From contig JAVWHX010000013.1 of assembly GCA_036639875.1 (NCBI GenBank), positions 1 through 39,247 of the forward strand: a DNA stretch of 39,247 nucleotides, written 5' to 3'. The DNA is from JAVWHX01 sp036639875. Its GTDB lineage: Bacteria; Bacillota_I; Bacilli_A; Erysipelotrichales; Coprobacillaceae. The notes beneath the pieces were generated by a model. It was not told the DNA's origin and ran no database searches. It saw only the letters and a list, made by a program, of their open reading frames with translations. Within the stretch, counting starts at the first letter, position 1; each line of letters begins with the position of its first letter. This document shows, in pieces, positions 16,842-25,687 of the stretch. Both the position numbers and the translations under genes were made by a program.

Positions 16842-18206
16842 ATGAAAATCAATATCTTTTATATTATGAAAAATAAAAAAAATGTTATCTTAACTTTACT
16901 TTTTATAGTTTTTCCAATACTCATATCATTTGCCTTTGTATCATTATCCTTTGGCAATACTACCAATATTAATTCAAAAAAACATCTAGACATAAGTACG
17001 CCCAACATATATTTTCACCAAAAAATTGGCGAATATTTTTGTTCAGAAGAAATTGAATATATTGAAAAAATGAATCAACAAAATATAACACCAATTTACT
17101 TCAGTAGTCCTAATAATATTGAAGTTACTACAAAAAAATACGCCCCTTTTTTTTATAAGATATCAACTCCATCAAAAGTTATTTTAAATAAACAAATTGA
17201 CAATGACGAAATTCACAATTTAGGATATTCTTCTATAAATTACTCTTCAGTAACATATGGCCCTGAGGATGAGCCTACTGATGATCAAATTATAAAAAGC
17301 TTTTCAAATAACGATGGAATTTATATTAGTGAAAGTTTTCTTTATAATAACCATATTAACCTTGATAGTATAGATGAAAATTCAATCATTGAATTCAATG
17401 TTCATGTTCCCATATATTCAGGAGCAACAAACACTCAAGTGATATACCATGATTTAGAGTCTATTGTGCATAGTGTTAATTTAAAGAAAAAAATAAAGGG
17501 TGTTATAAAGGATAATCTTGATCTACAAACAATCACTAATGCTGACAATATTGTTTTATTCTCATTGGAAGAGTGTAACAATTTGATAAACAAGTTCTCA
17601 AATATAGCTATAGATCAAAATATAAGAGATAATTACCAGTTATCTTCATATATACCATCAGCATTTTCTTATTTATCTAGCTATCAGACTATTCAATCTG
17701 AGTTTAATAATTTAAGTAAAAATACAACCCAATATTTTGAAAGTATCAATTTGGCGAATCATTTTCAATTAGACTCAGTTTTCTATGAAAAAACAGTTCT
17801 TTCTGAAAAAATTTCAAGTATTCGTTCTATTCTTTCAAATATATCATTAGGGATACTAGTTGTATTCACTATAGTCCTATTATACTTGATTAAGAAAACA
17901 TATCCTTTTATAAAAAATGATGCGTATATTAAAACTTTACAAGAACGAAACCTATCATTAATATCTATTAAAAATTATTTAAAACTAGAAAAGAAATGTC
18001 TACTTTGTTTTTTTGCCTTATTCTATTTTTCAACAATTATTATATACACATTATTTTTAAAACTGTACTTCTTTAATATTCAGACTGACTTAACTCTTGT
18101 TATTATTTTCGGTATACTTTGTATATTATTGATAAGTAATAATTTGAGGATTCGTCTAAAGAAACAGCTCAACATTATAGATATGTTAGAAAAAACAAAC
18201 AACTAA
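16842..18206 (+). CDS. Orphan FtsX/MacB-like permease-type membrane protein
   Basis: This 454-residue membrane protein has one N-terminal membrane segment (about 14-37), a large external domain (about 38-325) and three C-terminal segments (about 327-348, 385-405, 411-430). That 1+3 arrangement is the topology of FtsX/MacB-type ABC permeases and of bacteriocin-associated membrane proteins. I see no clear sequence motif, so the family is inferred from topology. AAAGGAGA seven bases before the ATG supports the start. No ATPase gene is adjacent, which is unusual for such a permease. It is on the opposite strand to its neighbours, has very AT-rich codons, and is followed by a strong terminator. 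Confidence 0.6.
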   Translation: MKINIFYIMKNKKNVILTLLFIVFPILISFAFVSLSFGNTTNINSKKHLDISTPNIYFHQKIGEYFCSEEIEYIEKMNQQNITPIYFSSPNNIEVTTKKYAPFFYKISTPSKVILNKQIDNDEIHNLGYSSINYSSVTYGPEDEPTDDQIIKSFSNNDGIYISESFLYNNHINLDSIDENSIIEFNVHVPIYSGATNTQVIYHDLESIVHSVNLKKKIKGVIKDNLDLQTITNADNIVLFSLEECNNLINKFSNIAIDQNIRDNYQLSSYIPSAFSYLSSYQTIQSEFNNLSKNTTQYFESINLANHFQLDSVFYEKTVLSEKISSIRSILSNISLGILVVFTIVLLYLIKKTYPFIKNDAYIKTLQERNLSLISIKNYLKLEKKCLLCFFALFYFSTIIIYTLFLKLYFFNIQTDLTLVIIFGILCILLISNNLRIRLKKQLNIIDMLEKTNN

Positions 18207-18350
18207 AGTAAATAATTTAAATTAAAAGATAGTTATTAATCAATATTATCAATACTTGGTAATTTAAATATGATATCGCTCATTATTCCCAAATTAAATT
18301 TATATACTTATGATTTTTTCGTTATAATTATAAAAATATTCTTTTATAGA

Positions 18351-18386
18351 AAAAAGACCTTAAGGTTTATAATAAGGTCTTTTATA
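18351..18386 (+). terminator. Intrinsic terminator downstream of the permease gene
   Basis: AAAAGACCTTA pairs with TAAGGTCTTTT (11 bp) around a 10-base loop, ending in TTTTATATTT. It lies 145 bases after the permease stop. The remainder of 18207-18721 shows no gene; a weaker AAGTAGT/ACTACTT hairpin lies at 18540-18572. Confidence 0.75.
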
Positions 18387-18721
18387 TTTCATGATTTTAA
18401 CAATCTTAATGGTATTAAAAACAAAATGCTTTTTAAGATCTATATTATAAAAAATGCATACTATATTTAACCTAAAGTTTGTTAGATATTGATTCAAGAA
18501 TATTGTTCTAATAAGCAATTATTCATATACTATTTTATAAAGTAGTAGCATTGATTTTCAAAAACACTACTTCTATTTCAACAAACTATGAGATTCGTAA
18601 ACATCAGAGTAATTATTACTTTTTTCTACGAAAAGATTATATTTAAATTATTTAAATACTGTGATATCATAAATATATTAACAATGAAACATTCAATTAA
18701 TGAATAGAGGAGAAATAATAA

Positions 18722-19666
18722 ATGAAACTTTATAAGGTTCTTTTAATACTATTTATATCTATAGTGTGTGTTAGCTGTACATCATCAGAAAAACAATTAC
18801 CTAACACTAACACAAATGAGTCTATAACAATGAGGGAGGTCCCAGAATATAAACATCCTGATGATTTTTTCAATAAGACTTTCACTAAAGATGAAGATGG
18901 AAATTACTATTTTATGGCTGGTTTAAACTATTATAAAGTTGATCAAAAAAATAAAGTGACTAAAGTTTTTAATATTCTTTTCCAAAATAAATATTTAGTT
19001 CGTGATGCTAAATATTATGAAGGAAAAATATACTTACTGATTTCTAAAGTTAATCACAAAGTTGAAAATGGAGCTCTTGGTTTAGCCACAGTAGACTTAC
19101 ATGGAAATAATTTTCAATACCTTGACAATCTCGTATATAACGAAAAATACTTACCTGGAAACATAGTTAACTTCAGAATTGAGAACAGAAATATTTACTT
19201 ATTAGATTTATATAGTGAAATTCAAAAGGTATTTACCTATTCGTTAGACTCTCGTGCAGTTGTAGATTCAAAAGAGACAACTATTGAAGAAGAAAGATTT
19301 GAGTTTTATAATAAATATTTTCCTGATTATCCTTACAAAGACATCCAGCATGTAAGAAATAATAATTTCTATCATGTCATAGAAACTGAAAAGAAAGAAA
19401 AAATATTTGTTCAATACGATCCTATTCATAAAACTAAAGAAGAATATAATATCACTGACTATTATGTTTCACCTAACACTACTGGCATACTTGTCCACAT
19501 TGACATGGTTGATAATAACTGGTTTATTTTTTCAAGTAAAGGTGTATTTAAATTTGATAAAAATTTTGAAAACAAACAACAATTGCTTGATAGTAGCATT
19601 TTCAATCAACACTATATCCTACACTTAAGGGACGGTATGGTGAATTTAGAATTGGTTAAAAAATAA
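18722..19666 (+). CDS. Lipoprotein with beta-propeller-like body
   Basis: This 314-residue protein has a signal peptide and a lipobox-like VCVSC (Cys19), so it is probably lipid-anchored outside the membrane. The body has repeating short beta-strand units with aromatic and Asp/Asn turns (YYFMAGLNYYKVD, KIYLLISKV, NIYLLDLYSEIQKVFTYS, WFIFSSKGVFKFD), the rhythm of a DUF5050-like propeller. No catalytic motif is seen. AGAGGAG lies seven to eight bases before the ATG. It follows the orphan permease on the same strand after a terminator and a 500-base gap, so it is probably a separate unit. A degraded partial copy lies just downstream. Confidence 0.65.
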   Translation: MKLYKVLLILFISIVCVSCTSSEKQLPNTNTNESITMREVPEYKHPDDFFNKTFTKDEDGNYYFMAGLNYYKVDQKNKVTKVFNILFQNKYLVRDAKYYEGKIYLLISKVNHKVENGALGLATVDLHGNNFQYLDNLVYNEKYLPGNIVNFRIENRNIYLLDLYSEIQKVFTYSLDSRAVVDSKETTIEEERFEFYNKYFPDYPYKDIQHVRNNNFYHVIETEKKEKIFVQYDPIHKTKEEYNITDYYVSPNTTGILVHIDMVDNNWFIFSSKGVFKFDKNFENKQQLLDSSIFNQHYILHLRDGMVNLELVKK

Positions 19667-19918
19667 ACTCCATACTATATAAACTAAAAAGGGCTGTAAC
19701 GAGTAAATAAATCGTTAATAGTTTCTGAATACGCAAAAAAGGGTATATTAAATTTTTGTGGGGACACTTTTTAAACTATGCGCTTTTTATTTTCGTGTCC
19801 TTGACATAGGGTATAGTTTAGACAGTCTACACGATGTTTAGCATCATCACGCCTTTTACGAATACAATAAGGATAAACTTACATTTTTATTTTACTAATT
19901 TTTATATACACTCTATAA
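19667..19918. other. Intergenic region without a recognisable gene
   Basis: There is no ORF of note. It contains a GGACAC/GTGTCC inverted pair (about 19762-19801) and, on the minus strand, a short open stretch with Cys residues (PYCIRKRRDDAKHRVDCL) that ends at a stop. This looks like decayed mobile DNA but I cannot assign it. Confidence 0.3.
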
Positions 19919-20095
19919 TTATCATTGCTTTATAAAAATATTATCATTAATAAAGGTATAAACAAAACACTTCAAGTATTCCCTTATTATCTTGATTCTC
20001 ACAAAATTATAAATACTGAAACTAAGCATAAAGTATTTGTACACTATAATCCAATTAATAAAACAACTAAAAAATTTGATACTATCGAGTATTAG
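19919..20095 (+). pseudogene. Degraded partial copy of the upstream lipoprotein gene
   Basis: In one frame the DNA reads KIINTETKHKVFVHYNPINKT then TKKFDTIEY and a stop. The intact lipoprotein reads HVIETEKKEKIFVQYDPIHKT then KEEYNITDYY at about residues 219-249. The match covers roughly 35-45 residues; there is no start codon or ribosome binding site, and a stop precedes it. It is the remnant of a second, diverged paralogue or of a tandem duplication. Confidence 0.65.
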
Positions 20096-20174
20096 TAATT
20101 TTTGTTAATTTAATGAATGAATGAATAATTATTTATGCTATACTATAAATGAAAGAAAAGGGAGTGATTATATA

Positions 20175-20315
20175 ATGATATTACCTATTATTAGTTGGTG
20201 TTGTGTATTTGCTTTTCCATTTTTTATGTGGTTTACTGTGAAACGATTAACAGAAATTAGAGATATTTTAAAAGAACTCAAAATTGAAGCAAAAAGTAAG
20301 GAAACGGATTTATAA
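20175..20315 (+). CDS. Small single-span membrane protein
   Basis: The 46-residue protein starts at ATG 20175, preceded by GGGAGTG eight bases upstream. An earlier in-frame ATG has no ribosome binding site. Residues 2-20 form one membrane segment (ILPIISWCCVFAFPFFMWF) followed by a charged amphipathic tail (VKRLTEIRDILKELKIEAK). A terminator follows after about 55 bases, so it is likely a genuine transcription unit. Function is unknown; the design resembles small regulatory membrane peptides or type I toxins, but I see no antitoxin RNA that I could support. Confidence 0.5.
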   Translation: MILPIISWCCVFAFPFFMWFTVKRLTEIRDILKELKIEAKSKETDL

Positions 20316-20368
20316 AGGGGAATCAAATAATTTAGTGCAAAACCTAAATGATTACTTAAATTACATTT

Positions 20369-20409
20369 AAAAAGGAACAAATCTATTAAGTGTAGAGTGT
20401 TCCTTTTTT
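20369..20409 (+). terminator. Terminator after the small membrane protein
   Basis: AAAAAGGAACA pairs with TGTTCCTTTTT (11 bp) around an 18-base loop, with T-runs on both strands, so it may work in both directions. Confidence 0.75.
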
Positions 20410-20494
20410 AGTCTAAATAATTGTTATTTAATTATTTGTTTTTTTGTATTTTTGAATTTATAAACTTTTTCCTTAAATTTCGATATAGATAAAA

Positions 20495-20690
20495 TTAGTT
20501 TGTTTTTTCTGTTTGCCCAAATCCGTCTACACCTTGCATATGTAAAATCATCTAATCATGACTAAACACTATTAAAAATAGTTCTGTTCTTAAATTGACA
20601 CTTCCTCTTCTACGCAATCTTATATAATTCATATCTTGCTTAATTCCCTCTATGAGGGAACTGATTAAAATGCTTTTGCGTATTTATACA
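20495..20690 (-). pseudogene. C-terminal relic of an IS1182-like (DDE_Tnp_1_6 type) transposase
   Basis: On the minus strand one frame reads IEGIKQDMNYIRLRRRGSVN then LRTELFLIVFSHD and a stop. This follows the C-terminal pattern of IS1182-type transposases (VEGxFGxIKxDxxxRRxxxRGxxxVxTExxLxxxxxN). The first part and the catalytic residues are missing, and a stop breaks the end. A TTCCCTC/GAGGGAA inverted pair at 20643-20659 lies in the relic. Family is assigned by pattern memory only. Confidence 0.5.
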
Positions 20691-20831
20691 TTTCATAATT
20701 TCTACGAATGATGTCACAGAATCATCCACAGGAATAACTATAAAAATTCCTAGTGAAATTTTGCATTGAAATAAGTTATAATCACCACTGGGTAAAGGGT
20801 AATTAGATTCTAACACTTCGATGTTTTTCAT
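20640..20831 (-). CDS. Hypothetical ORF, probably truncated
   Basis: The 63-codon frame (MKNIEVLESNYPLPSGDYNL onwards) begins close to a TATAAT-like box and has no clear ribosome binding site. Its last 15 or so codons overlap the transposase relic in a different frame, suggesting an older gene was cut by the IS. No family is recognised. It may not be expressed. Confidence 0.25.
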   Translation of the reverse strand: MKNIEVLESNYPLPSGDYNLFQCKISLGIFIVIPVDDSVTSFVEIMKCINTQKHFNQFPHRGN

Positions 20832-20845
20832 AGTCTAATTATACT

Positions 20846-20887
20846 AAAAATAACACGAGAACTCTATATGAGTCTTCGTGTTATTTT
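20846..20887 (-). terminator. Bidirectional terminator downstream of the GGDEF gene
   Basis: AAAATAACACGA pairs with TCGTGTTATTTT (12 bp), with an inner ACTC/GAGT pair. T-rich tails occur on both sides; on the minus strand it ends the GGDEF transcript 43 bases after the stop. Confidence 0.8.
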
Positions 20888-20929
20888 ATTTTATAGAGAC
20901 TTATTGCTTTTTCTTATTCGTTATAACCT

Positions 20930-22588
20930 TTATAATTTATCTTTGTTTTTAGTTTTTAATTTATCTGTATACATTGCATTATCTGCTCTTTTATATACAT
21001 CACTATAACTATGATCAACATTCTTATCGTACTCAGAGACTCCAATAGCTATAGATACTAGTAATTCATCTTTTAAATTATTGTTATGCTCACTTATAAC
21101 ATTGGTGAATTTTGAAATGAGTTCTTTTCTTTGAATGTATTGATCATCTTGTAAAATGACAATGAACTCATCACCACCTATTCTATATACCAAACTATCT
21201 TTAAAAACATCTTGGATAATATGAACAGAATTAACAATTAATAAATCACCTAAATGATGACCGTAAGTATCATTTATAACTTTCAAATTATTTAAATCAA
21301 AAGCTACAATAGCAAATTCTATACTCTTAGAATGAATATATTGTTCAATTCTTTCAATTGTTTCTAAATAAGCAGTTTTATTTGAAATACCAGTTAATGG
21401 ATCTATATAAGCTAGACTATTAATATATGTGAATTGTTGATTTAACTTATCAACAGTTTGCCTAAAGCTTTCTGCTAATTCGCCAATTTCATCATTAGAA
21501 TGATGTTCTATAGAAACACTTAAATCTCCACCTGCTATTTTTTTTGCAGCATTGGTAAGCTCAGTGAGTGGTTTAATAAATCGTTTTGTAAATATAAATG
21601 TTAATGCAATAGCAAGCGATATAATCACAAACATAGCCATAACCATTTGAGTGAGTAACTTATTAGATTGCGCATCTATTTCTGAAGTTGGTACAGTGGT
21701 TATGAAACGCATATTGTTTAATAAAAATCTAAATGTTGCTTTTTTATCAATACCTCCATATGTGTATTCTATTAAGTGGTCATCATACATTTCATCTTGT
21801 GTAATCTGTCGTGCCATAGCAGAAAATTCACCATCATTATAGCTAATTAAATCAGTATTTCTTTCGATATCTTGATGATAGACAACTTCAGCCTTTTCAT
21901 CGACCAAAAAAGCATATCCTGTTTTATAAAGTTTGGTTTGTGATACTTCACTACGTACCATATCAAAATCAACATCCATTCCGACAATTCCAACAAATTC
22001 ATCACCTTCATAAAAAGGAATAATATATGAAATAATTTCTTTTTTTATGTTTTCATTATAATAAGGTTCTAACCAAATTGGTTGAGCATTTTCTTTTGCC
22101 TTATAAAACCATCCAACATGTGCCATATCAGTTGGTTCATATGCATTTAAATCTGTTGGTTCTAATGATACAAACGTATTATGAGAATCATCTTTTACTG
22201 AAAAAATACCTGATTTTGATGATGTAAAAGAAGGATTATAACGAATATATACAGTTGTTGCTCCTTCTGTATTCATGGCAGCATTTACTGCAACAGAATA
22301 AAGATTTTTTGAATAATCATCAACATATGCAGAACTTTTTTTAAATTGGTTAAGATCTTTTAATTGATGTTGAGCATAAACAGTTAATGTTTTTACTGAT
22401 TCTTCTATCTTAACTAATAAAGTATTTATATTATTTGCTTTATTCTCACATAAGAGGTTCATAGTTTCTATTGATGTACTTTCGATTGTCGAAAGTGAGC
22501 TTATCATACTTGTCGTTCCAATTGCTAATGATGAAAAAACAACAAAAGTTAAAACCAATGCAATAATTTTTGTTTTAACTGATTTCAT
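20930..22588 (-). CDS. Membrane diguanylate cyclase (dCache-HAMP-GGDEF)
   Basis: A 552-residue sensor enzyme predicted to make cyclic di-GMP from two GTP. It has a membrane anchor (9-30), an external dCache-like domain (about 35-295; GMDVDFDMVRSEV and YAFLVDEKAEVVYH), a second membrane segment (about 308-330), HAMP (330-385) and GGDEF (about 395-552). The active site is intact (YRIGGDEFIVIL), with NDTYGHHLGD upstream. The residues at the place of the RxxD inhibitory site read FKDS, so product inhibition is probably absent. AGGAGG lies six bases before the ATG. It is a monocistronic unit with its own promoter and terminator. Confidence 0.92.
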   Translation of the reverse strand: MKSVKTKIIALVLTFVVFSSLAIGTTSMISSLSTIESTSIETMNLLCENKANNINTLLVKIEESVKTLTVYAQHQLKDLNQFKKSSAYVDDYSKNLYSVAVNAAMNTEGATTVYIRYNPSFTSSKSGIFSVKDDSHNTFVSLEPTDLNAYEPTDMAHVGWFYKAKENAQPIWLEPYYNENIKKEIISYIIPFYEGDEFVGIVGMDVDFDMVRSEVSQTKLYKTGYAFLVDEKAEVVYHQDIERNTDLISYNDGEFSAMARQITQDEMYDDHLIEYTYGGIDKKATFRFLLNNMRFITTVPTSEIDAQSNKLLTQMVMAMFVIISLAIALTFIFTKRFIKPLTELTNAAKKIAGGDLSVSIEHHSNDEIGELAESFRQTVDKLNQQFTYINSLAYIDPLTGISNKTAYLETIERIEQYIHSKSIEFAIVAFDLNNLKVINDTYGHHLGDLLIVNSVHIIQDVFKDSLVYRIGGDEFIVILQDDQYIQRKELISKFTNVISEHNNNLKDELLVSIAIGVSEYDKNVDHSYSDVYKRADNAMYTDKLKTKNKDKL

Positions 22589-22636
22589 TATAAACCTCCT
22601 TTCTTTCTCAATATATTTATTAATGTATATATATTT

Positions 22637-22665
22637 ATAGTACAGTTTTTATGAGATGAAATCAA
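22637..22665 (-). promoter_or_regulatory. Putative promoter of the GGDEF gene
   Basis: On the minus strand TTGATT, 17 bases and TACTAT lie about 50 bases before the ATG. Confidence 0.45.
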
Positions 22666-22737
22666 CATTTTATATCATATCTTTGCATTAAAAGCACATT
22701 AACCTTGTTCTATGTAGATTAACTTTTTTTGTCAAAG

Positions 22738-22759
22738 AAAAAAGAATGGTTTCCCATTC
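22738..22759 (-). terminator. Terminator of the galT-galK operon
   Basis: GAATGG-GAAA-CCATTC is followed by TTTTTT on the minus strand, five bases after the galK stop. Confidence 0.85.
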
Positions 22760-22764
22760 ATTTT

Positions 22765-24042
22765 CTATCCAATAACTTTTCTTCCACCATATTTTCTAAC
22801 TTTCAAAACATGGCATGAACCCTTACCAAAATACTTTTCTATTTCTTGCTTATATTTTTCTACATAATCATCTTCTACAAATGCTTGAATTGTTCCTGCA
22901 AATCCCCCTCCATGAACACGACAAACACCATGTCCACATAACGCTTTTTCAGTTAACGCTAAAGCAACTGATACACTTTGATTATGAACATCACAATTTG
23001 CATATACATTTTGTAAATATTTAAAAGAACTATCTCCTGAAGCTTTAATCCACTTTTTGAATTCTTCAAAATCTCCATTAATTAATGCATTGACTTGTAA
23101 ATCAACACGCTTATTTTCCTCAAACAAATGAATAGCACGAAGTGTTGCTCTATCACCACAAGCCTCTCTAATCTCTGTTAGTTTTACATAGAAGTCTTCT
23201 TCCTTAACTTCTCTTAAGACTTCTTTACCAAGGAATTGCGCAACTTTCTTCATTTCCATTGGTACTGCTGCATATTCATCCGTTAAATCAGCATGTGATC
23301 CTTTTGTATCTACAATACATAAACTATGTTTGAATTTAGAAAAATCAACATCTACTTTTCTAACAATAGGATATGCAGTATCTTTAAAATCAATGTTAAT
23401 TAAACTTCCTACTGATGAAGCACATTGATCCATCAATCCACATGGTTTACCAAAATAAACATTTTCAGCATATTGTCCAATTTGAGCAATCTCAACAGGA
23501 TCAATTTTCATATCATTATATAGCCCAGAAAGAACTGTACCTATCATGACTTCAAAAGCAGCTGAAGAAGATAAACCAGAACCTTGTAAGACTTCACTTG
23601 TCATATAAGCATTAAATCCACCAATATGATGATTTGATTCTTTAAACTTAGCACAAACACCACGTACTAAACCTTCAGAAGTTCCTAATTCATATTCTTT
23701 TTTATCCAAATCATGAATATCAACTTTCTTAATATCATAAGTATCTGATAAGATTTTAATACCATCCTCTGTCTTTGATACAACAGCAATAATATCTAAG
23801 TTAATAGCTGCAGCCAAAACACAACCATGTTGATGATCAGTATGGTTTCCACCCACTTCACTTCTCCCTGGTGCACTATAGATTTCAATATCTTGATCTC
23901 CATATAAATCAATAAACTTATCAATAGCTTGTTGATATCTTTCTCTTTGATAATCTAATAGAGTTTTATCAACATAGATATCCTCTAGTAAATCATCATA
24001 AGCTTTATTCCCTAATTCTTTTTTTAATAATGTCGCTTGCAT
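22765..24042 (-). CDS. galK: Galactokinase
   Basis: A 425-residue GHMP kinase that phosphorylates galactose at C1, the first committed step of the Leloir pathway. Motif 1 reads APGRSEVGGNHTDHQHG (57-73), motif 2 VLQGSGLSSSAAFE (about 150), and motif 3 VHGGGFAGTIQAFV (about 378). The usual GEHTDYN is GNHTDHQ here, a variant seen in a gut Firmicute subgroup of galactokinases; substrate range could differ. AAAGGAG lies six to seven bases before the ATG. It starts one base after the galT stop, so the two are cotranscribed and probably coupled. Confidence 0.9.
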   Translation of the reverse strand: MQATLLKKELGNKAYDDLLEDIYVDKTLLDYQRERYQQAIDKFIDLYGDQDIEIYSAPGRSEVGGNHTDHQHGCVLAAAINLDIIAVVSKTEDGIKILSDTYDIKKVDIHDLDKKEYELGTSEGLVRGVCAKFKESNHHIGGFNAYMTSEVLQGSGLSSSAAFEVMIGTVLSGLYNDMKIDPVEIAQIGQYAENVYFGKPCGLMDQCASSVGSLINIDFKDTAYPIVRKVDVDFSKFKHSLCIVDTKGSHADLTDEYAAVPMEMKKVAQFLGKEVLREVKEEDFYVKLTEIREACGDRATLRAIHLFEENKRVDLQVNALINGDFEEFKKWIKASGDSSFKYLQNVYANCDVHNQSVSVALALTEKALCGHGVCRVHGGGFAGTIQAFVEDDYVEKYKQEIEKYFGKGSCHVLKVRKYGGRKVIG

Positions 24043-24043
24043 A

Positions 24044-25549
24044 TTAAGCTCCTTTCAATTGTTTTAAAGTTGTTTCAACAAATCCTACAAATCCTTCAAT
24101 ACCCTCTATATCTTGTTTATAAACACCTGCATTTTCTAAAACATGAACAAATATTTTAGCAACCTCCTCCTTCAATATAATATTGATATTATCTTCTTTT
24201 ATCTGATAATTTTTAAGGATATCTTGATACCAAGGTATATGTTTTTCTAATTCTGGATAATCAAGAATGTTCTTTTTATTTAATAAGCAGTCTTCTAATA
24301 ATTCTAATTCTGTTTTCAATCTTGGTGGTAATATAGCCAATCCCATAACTTCAATTAAACCAATATTTTCTTTTTTAATATGATGATTTTCTTGATGTGG
24401 ATGGAAGATTCCATCTGGATATTGTTCATCTGCACGATTATTTCTTAAAACTAAATCTATTTGATATTTATTTTGAGACATTCTTGCTATTGGTGTAATT
24501 GTATTATGTCTAGTCCCATCAGTATGAGAAATAATATTTAATGATGGATCACTATAATCAATCCATTGATTTAAAAAATGATCTGATAATTCTATTAAGT
24601 CTTCTTTTGAAGAAGATGTTAATCGAATTGTAGAAAGAGGCCATTTTACAATTTCTACAGTTACTCGTGGATATGAACTACACTTAATTGTCTTAATAAC
24701 CTTTGCTCCTTGAATAGGAAACTCATAACAACCACCTTGATAATGATCATGAGTAAGAATTGAACCACCAACGATTGGTAAATCAGCATTTGATCCTAAC
24801 ATATAATGTGGGAACTTATCAATAAATGAGAATAAGTTTTCAAATGTTTTTCTATTGATAACCATTGGAATATGTTGTTCATTAAAGACAATACAATGTT
24901 CATTATAATAAACATAAGGTGAATATTGTAAATAGTATTGACCTTGACTTAATTTTAATGGAATAATACGATGTGTTTGTCTTGCTGCTCGATTAAGATC
25001 TCCAGCAAAACCAACATTTTCTTTACATAATAAACATTTCGGATATCCACTTGATTTTATATTTCTTGCCATAGCAATTTCTTTTGGATCTTTTTCAGGT
25101 TTAGATAGATTAATTGATATTTCTATATTTCCATATTCAACCAATGTCTTCCAAACAATATTCTTATCAGTTCTACTTTTGCGAATATAGTTTGATGAAA
25201 TAGATAAATGATAAAAATAATCAGTTGCTTTTAAAGGATTCATTTTATATTCCTTTTCAAATGTTTTGATGACTTCACTTGGTCTTGGCATGACACAATT
25301 CATTATTCTTGTATCAAATAAATCCCTTTGCGTTAATTGATTTTCAATTATACCTTTTTCTATTGCATATTCTAGCATTGGATCAAGTATCTTTGTCACA
25401 TCAATTATTTTATCATAGATAACTTCCTTTTCAAATGTATCTATATGAAATAAGTCTAATAATAGATTTACAGAATAGTCTACATCTTCTTCTTGAATAA
25501 AATGATGTTCTAATGAAAATTGAATCAATTGATTAATAAGATTGTTCAT
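24044..25549 (-). CDS. galT: UDP-glucose--hexose-1-phosphate uridylyltransferase, class II
   Basis: The 501-residue length and sequence fit the long class II GalT family of Firmicutes, not the 350-residue class I enzyme. It exchanges UMP between UDP-glucose and galactose-1-phosphate. Visible markers are the FDTRIMNCVMPRPSEV region, the CLLCKENVGFAGDLNRAARQTHRIIPL block, GGSILTHDHYQGGCYEF with the histidines of the active site, and LIEVMGLAILPPRLKTEL. AAAGGAG precedes the ATG. It leads the galT-galK operon; no galE or regulator is adjacent. Confidence 0.95.
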   Translation of the reverse strand: MNNLINQLIQFSLEHHFIQEEDVDYSVNLLLDLFHIDTFEKEVIYDKIIDVTKILDPMLEYAIEKGIIENQLTQRDLFDTRIMNCVMPRPSEVIKTFEKEYKMNPLKATDYFYHLSISSNYIRKSRTDKNIVWKTLVEYGNIEISINLSKPEKDPKEIAMARNIKSSGYPKCLLCKENVGFAGDLNRAARQTHRIIPLKLSQGQYYLQYSPYVYYNEHCIVFNEQHIPMVINRKTFENLFSFIDKFPHYMLGSNADLPIVGGSILTHDHYQGGCYEFPIQGAKVIKTIKCSSYPRVTVEIVKWPLSTIRLTSSSKEDLIELSDHFLNQWIDYSDPSLNIISHTDGTRHNTITPIARMSQNKYQIDLVLRNNRADEQYPDGIFHPHQENHHIKKENIGLIEVMGLAILPPRLKTELELLEDCLLNKKNILDYPELEKHIPWYQDILKNYQIKEDNINIILKEEVAKIFVHVLENAGVYKQDIEGIEGFVGFVETTLKQLKGA

Positions 25550-25571
25550 ATATACTCTCCTTTACATCTAT

Positions 25572-25599
25572 ATTTTATCACTGTCTTAATGAAAGTCAA
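25572..25599 (-). promoter_or_regulatory. Promoter of galT-galK
   Basis: TTGACT, a 16-base spacer and TAAAAT lie about 22 bases before the galT ATG on the minus strand. No clear catabolite (cre) site was seen beside it. Confidence 0.65.
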
Positions 25600-25655
25600 T
25601 ATTTTATTTACTAAATTAATATATAGTTTTACTAATTTGTTTATTAATTTTTACT

Positions 25656-25681
25656 AAAATAAAAACAACATCAAAGTTGTT
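25656..25681 (-). terminator. Terminator after the YtaF-like gene
   Basis: AACAAC pairs with GTTGTT around a six-base loop, followed by TTTTATTTTA on the minus strand, seven bases after the stop. Confidence 0.65.
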
Positions 25682-25687
25682 TACAAA

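Noticed and set aside
19740..19860. Possible IS end with GGACAC/GTGTCC and a Cys-containing minus-strand peptide
   Set aside because: It looks foreign, but I could not match it to a transposase or define both ends, so it is only described as intergenic.
20121..20174. Longer start for the 46-residue membrane protein
   Set aside because: The upstream ATG has no ribosome binding site and would place charged residues before the membrane segment; the internal ATG has GGGAGTG at good spacing.
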